From Bin80 sp026708685 (GTDB lineage Bacteria; Bacteroidota; Rhodothermia; Rhodothermales; Bin80): a stretch of 64,000 nucleotides of DNA. The stretch spans positions 868,001 through 932,000 of the forward strand of contig OZ241742.1 in the NCBI GenBank assembly GCA_965200955.1, in the 5' to 3' direction. The notes beneath the pieces were generated by a model. The model was not told the origin of the DNA, made no database searches, and saw nothing but the letters and a program-made list of their open reading frames with translations. Shown here piece after piece: positions 1 through 9,235 of the stretch (position 1 is its first letter; each line of letters opens with the position of its first letter). The translations under genes were made by a program, and so were the position numbers.

Positions 1-1
1 C

Positions 2-1414
2 CAGCAGTTCTCTGGCATCCTTTTAACGGATACGTTATCATTGAATGAAGGAGATGATATGATTGCAGGATTGATGCATGAAAACTCTGACCGTATTGAG
101 CGACAAAAAGCATCTCACATCCAAATAATAGTTGGAAACCCTCCATGGCGGGCTGGACAAAAAAGTGGAAATGATAGAGAAAGAAATCAGTCTTATCCTT
201 TCCTTAATAAGCGAGTTGGTGCAAGTTATTTGAGTAATTCTATAAACCATAGTAGCAAAAAAAGTTTATATGACAGCTACATACTCGCAATCAGATGGGC
301 ATCTGATCGAATCGGATCTAGTGGAGTGATTGGAATGGTAACTAACGGTAGTTGGCTGGAGGGAAATGCCTTTGATGGGATGCGGAAAAGTCTGATTGAT
401 GAGTTTACGTCTATTTACGTATTAGATTTGCGGGGAAATCAGAGAACTCAAGGGGAAAGATCACTACGAGAAGGAGGTAAGGTATTTGGATCTGGATCCC
501 GAGCACCTGTTGCCATTACACTTTTCGTCAAAAACCCAGAATACTCAGGATCAAGAATTCTATATCACGATATAGGGGATTATTTAACCCGCGAGGAGAA
601 GCTAGAAAAAGTGAAGATTTTTCTTGGGATTGATGGACTGATAGACGAATGGGTAGAAATTACACCTAATGTGCACCATGATTGGCTGAATCAGAGAAAT
701 GAAGGGTTTATCAAATTTGTGCCATTGGGTGATAAAAAAGACAACTCGAAATCTGTAATCTTCAAAAATTATTCTATTGGAGTAGGTACTAATCGTGATG
801 CTTGGTGCTATAATTATTCAGAAAATATTTTACGTAACAATATACATCGGATGATTCGTTTTTATGAGATTGAGAGACAGAGGCTATGTATAGCTAAAGA
901 AGATGCGAAATGGAATATTGCGGAGATTACTGACTTTATCAATACAGATGTAACTCAGATAAAATGGACTGATAAACTAAGGAATGATCTTAGAAAGAAT
1001 AAAGAGTTAATGTTTGAAGAGGGAAGAGTCTCCATGGCATTATATCGCCCCTTTACCAGAACACACATGTTCTTTAGTCAACGAATAAATAATTCTCTCT
1101 ATCAGATTCCTGAAATATTTCCCCATGATAAATCAAAAAATAAAGTAATTTGTGTAACGGGGGTTGGCTCTACAAATCCGTTTTCATGTATTATGACTGA
1201 CAAGATCCCTGATTTAGAACTGATTGGCAAGGCAAGATGTTTCCCTCAATGGTTATACCAAAGGCTTGATGAATCAAATAATACCTATCTTTTTGATCAT
1301 GTGCAAAATTCCAAGGTTGATCAGTATGGGTATGTTCGTGAAAATGCCATCCATGACACTGCATTACAGTCCTTCCAAGAAAAAATAGGGGGGGGGGGAA
1401 ATCGATCACGATGA
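2..1414 (+). CDS. Type ISP restriction-modification enzyme, 5'-truncated by the window and frameshifted
   Basis: The frame is open from the window edge, so the helicase and nuclease portions expected upstream are missing. Visible is the amino-methyltransferase motif IV, NPPW, near 136-150, followed by methyltransferase-fold residues (GVIGMVTNGSWLEG) and the target-recognition/C-terminal region of type ISP enzymes (YRPFTRTHMFF, FPQWLYQR). In this family one polypeptide methylates adenine and cuts unmethylated DNA after translocation. The frame runs into an 11-G tract and then stops after GGGGNRSR. The missing C-terminus continues in another frame at 1398-2024. Family assignment is by motif and organisation, and the N-terminal domains cannot be checked here. 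Confidence 0.8.
   Translation, partial: QQFSGILLTDTLSLNEGDDMIAGLMHENSDRIERQKASHIQIIVGNPPWRAGQKSGNDRERNQSYPFLNKRVGASYLSNSINHSSKKSLYDSYILAIRWASDRIGSSGVIGMVTNGSWLEGNAFDGMRKSLIDEFTSIYVLDLRGNQRTQGERSLREGGKVFGSGSRAPVAITLFVKNPEYSGSRILYHDIGDYLTREEKLEKVKIFLGIDGLIDEWVEITPNVHHDWLNQRNEGFIKFVPLGDKKDNSKSVIFKNYSIGVGTNRDAWCYNYSENILRNNIHRMIRFYEIERQRLCIAKEDAKWNIAEITDFINTDVTQIKWTDKLRNDLRKNKELMFEEGRVSMALYRPFTRTHMFFSQRINNSLYQIPEIFPHDKSKNKVICVTGVGSTNPFSCIMTDKIPDLELIGKARCFPQWLYQRLDESNNTYLFDHVQNSKVDQYGYVRENAIHDTALQSFQEKIGGGGNRSR
1388..1398 (+). repeat. Poly-G tract (G11) inside the type ISP gene
   Basis: Eleven consecutive G separate two frames of one protein. As written, the upstream frame ends at 1414. Removing one G (G10) joins it directly to EIDHDDLFYFIYGVLHVP and the remaining C-terminus. 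G runs of this length are known slippage sites for phase variation. A sequencing error in the run is the alternative explanation. Confidence 0.85.
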
Positions 1415-2024
1415 CCTTTTCTACTTCATCTACGGTGTGCTCCATGTTCCTTCCTACAGAGAAAAATACGCTACTAACTTACAAAAAGAACTCCCTAGAA
1501 TTCCATTCCCGAAAAGTCATAGACTGTTTTGGTTGCTTACCGATGCAGGACGGAAACTTGCTGAACTCCATGTACACTACGAAGATGTAGATCCATGGCC
1601 AGTCAATTTTGACAAAGGAAGTTGGAATCCAGAGGAGGATATCTCACATAAGAAATGGTTTCGGGTAGAAAAGATGAAGCACCCCGGAAAAGCCCGAAAT
1701 AAAGATCTATCCAGAATCATCTACAACGATTATATCACATTGAAAGATATCCCAGTAGAAGCGTATTACTATGTGGTCAATGGTAAATCTGCCATTGCAT
1801 GGGTCATGGAGAGGCAATCTCAAAACACAAATTCATTGTCACCCGGTGGGCGCAGTAGCCAAATTGTCAATGATGCAAATCGTTTTGCCATTGAAACCAT
1901 GAAGGATCCCGCCTATCCTCTGAGATTACTTGCCAAGGTGATTACAGTCAGCATGGAAACGATCAAAATCGTTGATGGACTTGTGGACATAGACTTTTCA
2001 GACAATCCTACCTCACTTTCCTAA
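1398..2024 (+). CDS. C-terminal part of the type ISP enzyme, after the poly-G tract
   Basis: The frame starting at 1398 reads DDLFYFIYGVLHVPSYREKY, then a region ending with LVDIDFSDNPTSLS. This is the usual last segment of type ISP enzymes, the C-terminal specificity region with the YGVLH/P-S-Y-R motif and AGRKLAELHVHYE. It has no good start codon of its own before an internal ATG at 1437, so independent translation is unlikely. It belongs to the gene at 2-1414 and would be in frame with a 10-G tract. The two parts read as one gene in an OFF state. Confidence 0.8.
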   Translation, partial: EIDHDDLFYFIYGVLHVPSYREKYATNLQKELPRIPFPKSHRLFWLLTDAGRKLAELHVHYEDVDPWPVNFDKGSWNPEEDISHKKWFRVEKMKHPGKARNKDLSRIIYNDYITLKDIPVEAYYYVVNGKSAIAWVMERQSQNTNSLSPGGRSSQIVNDANRFAIETMKDPAYPLRLLAKVITVSMETIKIVDGLVDIDFSDNPTSLS

Positions 2025-2413
2025 ACATGAAAGTCAGGATAAAGGGAGCTCGAAAAATGATAGCCAATCAATCATATTTGTTGGACTTTTAATGGATATA
2101 TGGATCAAATATAGATCCACTTCGCTTTTGTCATTTCAAGTTATTCCCACTCCACATCCATCGATAATCATATGTTTGCTTACTGCCCATCAGTAGGGTT
2201 TTTTCGATTGAAGGAGGGTTGTATCCAAGGTATCAATGATTCCACGAGTATTAAGGTGATACTCCCATTTGAAGATATCATTCGTCGATCGGTTTGATGA
2301 TCTTGCTGATGTAACTATTTTGAGGATGGTCTGTATAAGATCGCATTAGTTTGATCAATGTCTGAGCAGTTTTTTGACTGCGTCTCATCGTTCACTTTCA
2401 TTACCTTTAATTC
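2025..2413. other. Intergenic region, no gene seen
   Basis: About 390 bp between the type ISP gene and the FN3 repeat gene. No convincing ORF, tRNA or strong hairpin is visible. The promoter of the downstream secreted-protein gene presumably lies in its last 100 bp; a weak TACCTTTA resembling the Bacteroidota -7 element sits just before the start codon. Confidence 0.4.
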
Positions 2414-5400
2414 ATGTGGCTGATTAATCTACTTCTATTATTCTCTGTGCCTAATGATATGGCAAGAGATGGTTTGTTTACAGAATTCAATGATTCTGCA
2501 ATAGAGTCCAAAGGCCTCAAGATGATCCATGTTGAGTCAGAAACTCATAAGAATGTAGTCAGTGAGAATTTCGATTCCTCTCCATCACCTATTGAGTCAG
2601 ATGAGTATTTTCATGATAGATTCACTTTTGACGATCATCCATTGATTTCATCTGCTGATCTAAATATCCATTTGCTACCCCCCCCCATTTTTTCTGGGAA
2701 TGCTACGCTAAATTCTGAACAAGGGAACGTTAAAGAGAGAGATCCATCGTTAGTATTTGGAACCGAAAATGATCATCCGTATCCAGAGGATGTCATCCTG
2801 ATCAATCGTCCACTTGACACCCAACGATGGATTCCATCATTTCGGATGGAGGGATTTAGTCAACTTGGTCTGTTGGCGACGACATCTTTCAGTGCAGATG
2901 CAACGTATTCCCAGATTCATATTGAATCTCAGATTGAGAATCCTGTCTTTGTATCTTCCAGTGACTGGGTTGACGAGTTACCTCAGAACGAGAGTCATCA
3001 GATAGATCGGCACAAGGTATTCAGGAGTATAGATCATTCAGGGTGGAGAGGGAATCCAGAGATAAGTGGACGCGAAAATAGAAGTAATTCACAAATAGAT
3101 ATTGGGAAGCACAACAGTGGACCGCCTGGGGAGATATCGGGCTTAGCTGCTACATCAGGCGGGCCGGATCGCATCAATATTTCATGGGTTGCCCCAACAA
3201 ACACCGGAGGCAGTGGCTTTTCAATTACGGGATATCGAATACAAATAATTAAGGGTAGCGAGGCAATCCCAGTTAATCGAGATCTCAACCAAACATCCAC
3301 AACTTACACGGATACTGGACTTGATGAGAATGTTAGATATTGTTACAACATCGCTGCTCTCAACGACGATACCGATGTAGATGACCCAAATCAGCATGTT
3401 GGTCCATTCCTTATTGAACCAGTTTGTACCACAACTACAAAAGTTGCACCGGGTGTTCCAACCGCTACGACCGCAACAGCGGGTGGACCAAGTTCCATTG
3501 TTCTTAATTGGACAGCTCCATTAAATAATGGCGGAGATGCTATTACTGGATACAAAATTGAGGTTTCTTCTAATGGAACTTCTGGATGGCGTGACCTTGA
3601 AGATGACACCGAATCTACGAGCACAACGTTTACACACACAGGACTTGCCGCCGAAACAAGGCAATACTACCGCGTCAGTGCGATCAATACAATTGGTACA
3701 GGTCGTCCTTCTCAGGTATTTAATGCAAGAACGACGACAGCAACGGCCCCTGATGCACCAACCGAGCTTTCTGCGACAGCTCAAGGGGGTACAAGAATTA
3801 CACTTTCTTGGAGTGCACCGACCAATACTGGTGGTGCATCAATCAGTGGATACAAGATTGAGGTTTCTCCCAATGGGAATTCTAATAGCTGGACCGATTT
3901 GGAGACAAATACTGGTTCTACAGAGACAAGTTACAATCACGATGGGTTGATGATCAGTACGACCCGTCACTACCGTGTAAGTGCAATCAACTCCCAAGGA
4001 ACAAGTACTGCAAGTGCCCCAGCCAGTGCAACTACAACCAATGTAGTCAATTTCCCTGATGCACCGACATCCCTCGCTGCCACAGTAAATGGGCTAACAG
4101 TCACCCTGAGTTGGACAGCTCCAGATAATACGGGAGGCGAAGCCCTTGATGGATACATCATTTGGACCGCTATCGGTGATGGCTTTCTTGAGATTTTAGA
4201 ACAAAATACCGGATCATTAGCCACAACCTACACCCATACTGGACTGCTTGCAAGTACCCAATATAGCTATAGAGTTGGTGCCGTCAATTCGAGAGGAACT
4301 AGCGTTCCGTCAGATGAGGTCACTGTTACAACTGCTGGAATTTCTGTCCCCGGTAACCCAACCTCCCTCACTGCAACCGCAGTAGGAGCATCCATAATTA
4401 ACCTGAGTTGGACAGCCCCTGCGAGTAATGGCGGAGCGGAGATTTCAGGATATAAAATTGAGGTTTCTCCCAATGAGAATTCAGATTGGGAAGATTTAGA
4501 GGGGAACACTGGTTCTACTCAGACAAGCTACTCGCACACAGGATTAGATCAGGTTACGTTCCTTTACTATCGGGTGAGTGCAATCAACTCCGTTGGTACG
4601 GGTGGCATATCTAACGTTGCCAGTGCAGTTACAGGTCTTGCAACAGTACCTGATGCCCCTACGAATCTTTCAGCAACCGCAGGTGGAGCGACCAGCATTA
4701 CACTTTCCTGGAGTGCTCCGAGCAATACTGGCGGTGTAGCCATCAGTGGATACAAGATTGAGTCTTCTCCTAATGGAACTTCAGGGTGGACGGATGTTGA
4801 ATCAAACATGGGTTCTACATCAACAAGTCATACGCACAATGGATTAACAGCCAGTACAACCTACCACTATAGAGTTAGTGCAATCAACTCTGTTGGCACG
4901 GGTGCAGCATCTACCACTGCAAGTGCAACGACAACGGCGGCGACAGTACCTGATGCCCCTACGAATCTTTCAGCAACCGCAGGTGGAGCGACCAGCATTA
5001 CACTTTCCTGGAGTGCTCCGAGCAATACTGGCGGTGTAGCCATCAGTGGATACAAGATTGAGTCTTCTCCTAATGGAACTTCAGGGTGGACGGATGTTGA
5101 ATCAAACACGGGTTCTACTGGGACAAGTTATCCACACAATGGATTAACAGCCAGTACCACATATCATTATCGAGTCAGTGCGATTAACTCTGTTGGCACC
5201 GGTGTAGCATCTTCCACTGCAAGTGCAACGACAACGGCGGCGACAGTACCTGATGCACCGACGAATCTTTCAGCAACCGCAGGTGGAGCGATTAGCATTA
5301 CACTTTCCTGGAGTGCTCCCACCAATACTGGAGGCGTAGCGATCAGTGGATATCAGATTGAGTTTTCTCTAAATGGAACTTCAGGGTGGACGGATGTTGA

Positions 5401-7921
5401 ATCAAACACGGGTTCTACATCAACAAGTCATACGCACAATGGATTAACAGCCAGTACAACCTACTACTATAGAGTTAGTGCAATCAACTCTGTTGGCACG
5501 GGTGCAGCATCTACCACTGCAAGTGCAACAACAACGGCGGCGACAGTACCTGATGCACCGACTGGGCTTTCAGCGACAGCAGGGGGAGCGAGTAGCATTA
5601 CACTTTCTTGGACTGCTCCGAGCAATACTGGCGGTTTAGAACTCAGTGGATACAAGATTGAGGCTTCTCCTAATGGCACTTCAGGGTGGATAGATGTCGT
5701 GGCGAACACGGGTTCTACTGCTACAGGTTATACGCACAGTGGATTAACAGCCAGTACGACCTATCATTATCGAGTCAGTGCGATTAATTCCGTTGGCACC
5801 GGATCCGCCTCAACCACGGCGAACGCGACTACTGATACGGTGAATGCAACTCGTCCACAGCCTCCAACTTCGCTGAGTGCTACTGCAACTGGTCGTAGTA
5901 GCATTACGCTTTCTTGGGCAGCACCGTCTGATAATGGAGGTTCGTCCATTTCAGCATACCAGATAGAAGTGTCTCTCAATGGCACTTCAGGATGGACGAG
6001 TCTGGTTGAGAATACGGGTTCTGCAAGTACCAGCTATGAGCATACGGGCCTCACAGCTTCGTCTACCCGTCATTACAGAGTCAGTGCAAGGAATTCCATC
6101 GGTTTAAGCGATCCATCTGACATCATCAGTGCAACCACTGATCCCTTGAGTGCACCAGATGCTCCGACGGCCCTCTCTGCGACAGCCGCGAGCGAAACAA
6201 TCATCAATCTCGCTTGGACGGCCCCAGCGGATGATGGAGGTGATCAGATAAGTGGGTACAAGATAGAAGTATCTCCTGATGGGACATCATCATGGACAAA
6301 TCTTGTAGAGAATACCAATTCTGCGGCCGTAAGTTATCCACATACTGGGCTCATTGCGGGCACTACTCGTTATTACCGGGTCAGTGGAATCAATTCAGTC
6401 GGCACAAGTAGTCCTTCAAATGTAGCTAATGCAACCACGGCAACTATGACTGCACCAGATGCACCAACCGGGCTATCTGCAACTGCATTAGGTCCCACAA
6501 GCATTTCACTTTCTTGGACAGCCCCCTCAAATGATGGAGGGGCAGACATAATCGCATATTTGATTGAAGTCTCCGCGAGTGGCACATCTGGCTGGACGAA
6601 TCTGGTGGAAAACACTGGTACGACGGTAACTAGCTATACCCATACTGGGCTCACCGCTTCAACGACACAATACTACAGAGTTAGTGCCATCAATTCAAGT
6701 GGTACTAGCACTGCTTCCAGTGTCGCGAGTGCGACCACGAGTTCGCCGACTGTTGCTGAAGCACCCTCGTCTCTGACGGCAACTCCTACTGGGACGACAA
6801 CCATCAACCTGTCATGGACCGCTCCACTAGATGACGGAGGAGCTGCAATTTCAGGATATAGAATTGAAATATCCGCAGATGGAACGGCATCATCATGGTC
6901 GGATTTGGTTTCTAACACATCATCATTATTGACAACGTATACGGACAATACTCTCCAACCCTCACTGACACGCTATTATCGTGTCAGTGCGATCAATTCT
7001 GTGGGTACAAGTATCCCCTCAAATACTGCTCTTGCTACCACAAATGATCCATCAAATCTGAGTTTTTCCAGTTCAGTCACCAATCAATTCTATCCAGTCG
7101 GATTACCGATTAAGGATCTTATTCTTCCCATGGTTTCGGGTGGAACTCCTCCTTATTCATACGGCGTTACCTATGTTACTGACTTGCCTGCTGGACTCAA
7201 ATTTGATCCTGCTACCCGAACCATTAGTGGGACTCCCTCCGAAATTACAGAAGCAATAACACTGATTTTTACTGTAACCGATGCCGAAGGGGATTCGGTG
7301 TCTCTACAGTTCAGTATTACAGTGTACAAGATCTCTTTTGAGATGATGGTTGATAATCAAGTTTATTCCCGTGGACAGATGATTGAATCATTGGTTTTAC
7401 CAACAGTCACTGGTGGAATAGATCCAATTCAGTACTCTTTGACTCCTCTTGACTCACTTCCAGTTGGACTCCAGTTTGACCGTTCTATCCAAACCGTTAG
7501 TGGAATTCCAGTAGAGATTGCATCCCCCGTTGAATTCACATACAAAGCAGAGGATAAGAATGGGGCACAAGATAGCCTCAAGTTCAGTATTGAGGTAATT
7601 TCTCCAGTGAATTCACAACGAGAAACGGGGCTCCCACAGGAATTCATGGTTCATGCCAATTATCCGAATCCTTTTGTCAGCTCCACAACGCTTGTTTTAG
7701 ATCTTCCTCACTCAGCACAAATCCAGATTGATGTTATTGATATTACTGGCAGGCGTATATACAGCAATCCACCGATCACTATGACTGCCGGGTGGGATCA
7801 ACAGATAGCCTTAAAAGATTTGACCCTCCCCGCTGGGCATTATTTCTATCGACTGACTACATCATCTCATGAAGGTTCTTCAACTTCGGTGTATGTTGGT
7901 CAATTTATGAGTATTCAATAA
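2414..7921 (+). CDS. Large secreted fibronectin type III repeat protein with T9SS sorting domain
   Basis: 1,835 residues. A short hydrophobic N-terminus (MWLINLLLLFSV) is preceded in frame by a TAA, fixing the start at 2414. About 230 low-similarity residues follow, then some 13 fibronectin-III domains (about residues 240-1545; recurring LSWTAPSNTGG, ISGYKIE, YYRVSAINS). Two putative-Ig/cadherin-like domains come next (LPAGLKFDPATRTISGTP and LPVGLQFDRSIQTVSG). A C-terminal type IX secretion sorting domain closes the protein (NYPNPFVSSTTLVLDLP, DITGRRIY, LPAGHYFYRL). It is probably exported through the T9SS and displayed on the surface or released as an adhesin- or matrix-like protein. A run of nine C at 2678-2686 lies in frame in the N-terminal region. 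Confidence 0.9.
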   Translation: MWLINLLLLFSVPNDMARDGLFTEFNDSAIESKGLKMIHVESETHKNVVSENFDSSPSPIESDEYFHDRFTFDDHPLISSADLNIHLLPPPIFSGNATLNSEQGNVKERDPSLVFGTENDHPYPEDVILINRPLDTQRWIPSFRMEGFSQLGLLATTSFSADATYSQIHIESQIENPVFVSSSDWVDELPQNESHQIDRHKVFRSIDHSGWRGNPEISGRENRSNSQIDIGKHNSGPPGEISGLAATSGGPDRINISWVAPTNTGGSGFSITGYRIQIIKGSEAIPVNRDLNQTSTTYTDTGLDENVRYCYNIAALNDDTDVDDPNQHVGPFLIEPVCTTTTKVAPGVPTATTATAGGPSSIVLNWTAPLNNGGDAITGYKIEVSSNGTSGWRDLEDDTESTSTTFTHTGLAAETRQYYRVSAINTIGTGRPSQVFNARTTTATAPDAPTELSATAQGGTRITLSWSAPTNTGGASISGYKIEVSPNGNSNSWTDLETNTGSTETSYNHDGLMISTTRHYRVSAINSQGTSTASAPASATTTNVVNFPDAPTSLAATVNGLTVTLSWTAPDNTGGEALDGYIIWTAIGDGFLEILEQNTGSLATTYTHTGLLASTQYSYRVGAVNSRGTSVPSDEVTVTTAGISVPGNPTSLTATAVGASIINLSWTAPASNGGAEISGYKIEVSPNENSDWEDLEGNTGSTQTSYSHTGLDQVTFLYYRVSAINSVGTGGISNVASAVTGLATVPDAPTNLSATAGGATSITLSWSAPSNTGGVAISGYKIESSPNGTSGWTDVESNMGSTSTSHTHNGLTASTTYHYRVSAINSVGTGAASTTASATTTAATVPDAPTNLSATAGGATSITLSWSAPSNTGGVAISGYKIESSPNGTSGWTDVESNTGSTGTSYPHNGLTASTTYHYRVSAINSVGTGVASSTASATTTAATVPDAPTNLSATAGGAISITLSWSAPTNTGGVAISGYQIEFSLNGTSGWTDVESNTGSTSTSHTHNGLTASTTYYYRVSAINSVGTGAASTTASATTTAATVPDAPTGLSATAGGASSITLSWTAPSNTGGLELSGYKIEASPNGTSGWIDVVANTGSTATGYTHSGLTASTTYHYRVSAINSVGTGSASTTANATTDTVNATRPQPPTSLSATATGRSSITLSWAAPSDNGGSSISAYQIEVSLNGTSGWTSLVENTGSASTSYEHTGLTASSTRHYRVSARNSIGLSDPSDIISATTDPLSAPDAPTALSATAASETIINLAWTAPADDGGDQISGYKIEVSPDGTSSWTNLVENTNSAAVSYPHTGLIAGTTRYYRVSGINSVGTSSPSNVANATTATMTAPDAPTGLSATALGPTSISLSWTAPSNDGGADIIAYLIEVSASGTSGWTNLVENTGTTVTSYTHTGLTASTTQYYRVSAINSSGTSTASSVASATTSSPTVAEAPSSLTATPTGTTTINLSWTAPLDDGGAAISGYRIEISADGTASSWSDLVSNTSSLLTTYTDNTLQPSLTRYYRVSAINSVGTSIPSNTALATTNDPSNLSFSSSVTNQFYPVGLPIKDLILPMVSGGTPPYSYGVTYVTDLPAGLKFDPATRTISGTPSEITEAITLIFTVTDAEGDSVSLQFSITVYKISFEMMVDNQVYSRGQMIESLVLPTVTGGIDPIQYSLTPLDSLPVGLQFDRSIQTVSGIPVEIASPVEFTYKAEDKNGAQDSLKFSIEVISPVNSQRETGLPQEFMVHANYPNPFVSSTTLVLDLPHSAQIQIDVIDITGRRIYSNPPITMTAGWDQQIALKDLTLPAGHYFYRLTTSSHEGSSTSVYVGQFMSIQ
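2678..2686 (+). repeat. Poly-C tract (C9) in the FN3 repeat gene
   Basis: Nine C encode three prolines (LLPPPIF) about 90 codons after the start. The gene is in frame with nine C. Gain or loss of one C would abolish the protein, so the gene is potentially phase variable and shown here in the ON state. Confidence 0.6.
4646..5845 (+). repeat. Tandem 300-bp FN3-encoding repeats
   Basis: The phrase GTACCTGATGC recurs at 4646, 4946, 5246 and 5546, an exact 300-bp period. Units 1 and 2 are identical over long stretches (for example 4646-4790 against 4946-5090), and units 3 and 4 differ by scattered changes. Such near-identity at DNA level indicates recent unit duplication or gene conversion and makes copy-number change likely. 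Confidence 0.85.
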
Positions 7922-7963
7922 GTGATGATGGAGGGTACTGGTGTAATAATAATGTGAAGAGGC

Positions 7964-8575
7964 TTGGCAAACGACACCGTCTATTTCTTCTCCAGAAGAA
8001 TTTTTGAATATTTTCCAATAGAAACGTTCATTCGGTTAAGTAGTACCCTACTCTGTGGGCACATTGTATTGTCTACCAATTTGGTCGCAACCAGTCATTC
8101 TCCTCCACATTATTTTAGTATCATGACACCAACATCAGAACATGTCCAAAATGTTTCAAGAGCCTTTTTGAAGAAAAATTCAAAAACGCTGAGCTGAAGC
8201 TTATCACATTGCGGTACCCATATTATTTTGAAGAAGATGATAATATTCGGGTAATGATCGTCTACAAGATCCTAAGTGGTGATGACCTTGATTTGCATGA
8301 GGGCATGCATTTTTCATTGAATGCTAGTGATAAGCTCAGTGAAATCAACGAATATCGAATTCCAGTAATGTCATTCGTGGAATACGAGGACTATATGACC
8401 AATACTCCCAAAGAATTACTCCTATTGTAGATTGATTTATCTATTCAGACGATTACAATTCCAAGAGTTTTATCCTTGAATATGCTACACTTGAGTTCAT
8501 TGGTGCCGTTGAGCTGGCTCAAACCTATAATATCAGTGATGCTAATTGCAAGGTTACTTATTCACCTGTATTGTG
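7964..8575 (+). pseudogene. Broken small gene(s), unknown function
   Basis: Short frames overlap here. One covers 7964-8197. A second is open from before 8160 to 8430 and reads LFEEKFKNAELKLITLRYPY, then IRVMIVYKILSGDDLD, then IPVMSFVEYEDY. A third, about 8446-8575, reads LEYATLEFIGAVELAQTYNI. The middle frame is acidic and hydrophobic like a small cytosolic protein and lacks a good start (only TTG at 8209). The pieces look like one or two decayed small genes. I do not recognise a family, and translation is doubtful. Confidence 0.35.
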
Positions 8576-8822
8576 ATTCTGGATCAATTTTGTAAATGAT
8601 CTCATAGCTGAAAAGTCAAGGCATCTGAGATTGGTTCCGCAATTTTGAATCGATAGGTATATGTCTTGCGATTCTTCATGTAGAGTCTTGACAAGGATAC
8701 AACTTGTTTCAATGACTCGGCTCATATAATTACCATTCATTGGAGATATCTTCTGTGCAATTTTATTCCAACAGTTCTGTTAACTTACTAAACAATTCTT
8801 CACGAAACCCATAGATTTAATT
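8576..8822. other. Intergenic region, no gene seen
   Basis: A-T-rich stretch without a convincing frame. The longest minus-strand frame (60 codons) has no recognisable features. Confidence 0.3.
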
Positions 8823-8987
8823 ATGACAGCACGAAAACTTGCTACCAGAGGACGGGGCCGACCCAGGCAGTCTGATCTGCACCGAAGTATTAGCTCCGCT
8901 TATTACCCACAGTTGCATTGTCTAGGAAAGACAGTTGCTGATGAAATGATTGGAACGAACAAAAATACTAGAAATAATATAGCCTAA
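8823..8987 (+). CDS. Small basic protein with an AT-hook-like motif (54 aa)
   Basis: ATG at 8823 to TAA at 8985-8987. The product starts MTARKLATRGRGRPRQSD, containing a GRGRPRQ core like the minor-groove AT-hook, and ends with a plain polar tail. It could be a small DNA-binding protein or the N-terminal stub of a recombinase- or transposase-like gene. Its stop codon lies inside the perfect inverted repeat at 8985-9009. There are no homologous neighbours to support it. Confidence 0.35.
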   Translation: MTARKLATRGRGRPRQSDLHRSISSAYYPQLHCLGKTVADEMIGTNKNTRNNIA

Positions 8988-9009
8988 TGTACAAAAAATT
9001 TGTACATTA
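8985..9009. repeat. Perfect 11-bp inverted repeat (possible terminator or operator)
   Basis: TAATGTACAAA, a 3-A spacer, then TTTGTACATTA. The arms pair perfectly. It sits at the stop of the small AT-hook ORF. It is A-T rich with no G-C stem and no T-run, so it is a weak intrinsic terminator at best; a dimeric repressor site is equally possible. Confidence 0.5.
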
Positions 9010-9235
9010 ACTCATCTTGTATCATTTTGGTCCAGAAAGGTACACTTTTAAATCATGCAAAGTTTTAAAGATCTTTTTTTGCAAGGTAGTTGGATTCCAA
9101 TACCTAGAGGATCGTAAACAGGGTTTCACACTAAATCTGGACGTTTTTTCCGAAAGTAGGGGTAGGGGGAATTTATTTGCAGTGGTTGATTTTAGCCCCG
9201 TTTCAGTGGGTCTAACGACAAATTTGATGCAGGTG

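Noticed and set aside
1388..1398. G11 tract as a simple sequencing error
   Set aside because: Cannot be excluded from the sequence alone; kept as a finding because two other homopolymer tracts lie in coding or leader regions, which favours a biological pattern. Read data would settle it.
4646..5845. CRISPR-like repeats
   Set aside because: The 300-bp units are coding repeats in frame, without short spacers or a cas gene.
3034..6948. A ladder of minus-strand frames of about 80 codons under the FN3 gene
   Set aside because: They repeat every 300 bp because they are the antisense of the FN3 repeats, lack starts and known motifs, and are shadows of the plus-strand gene.
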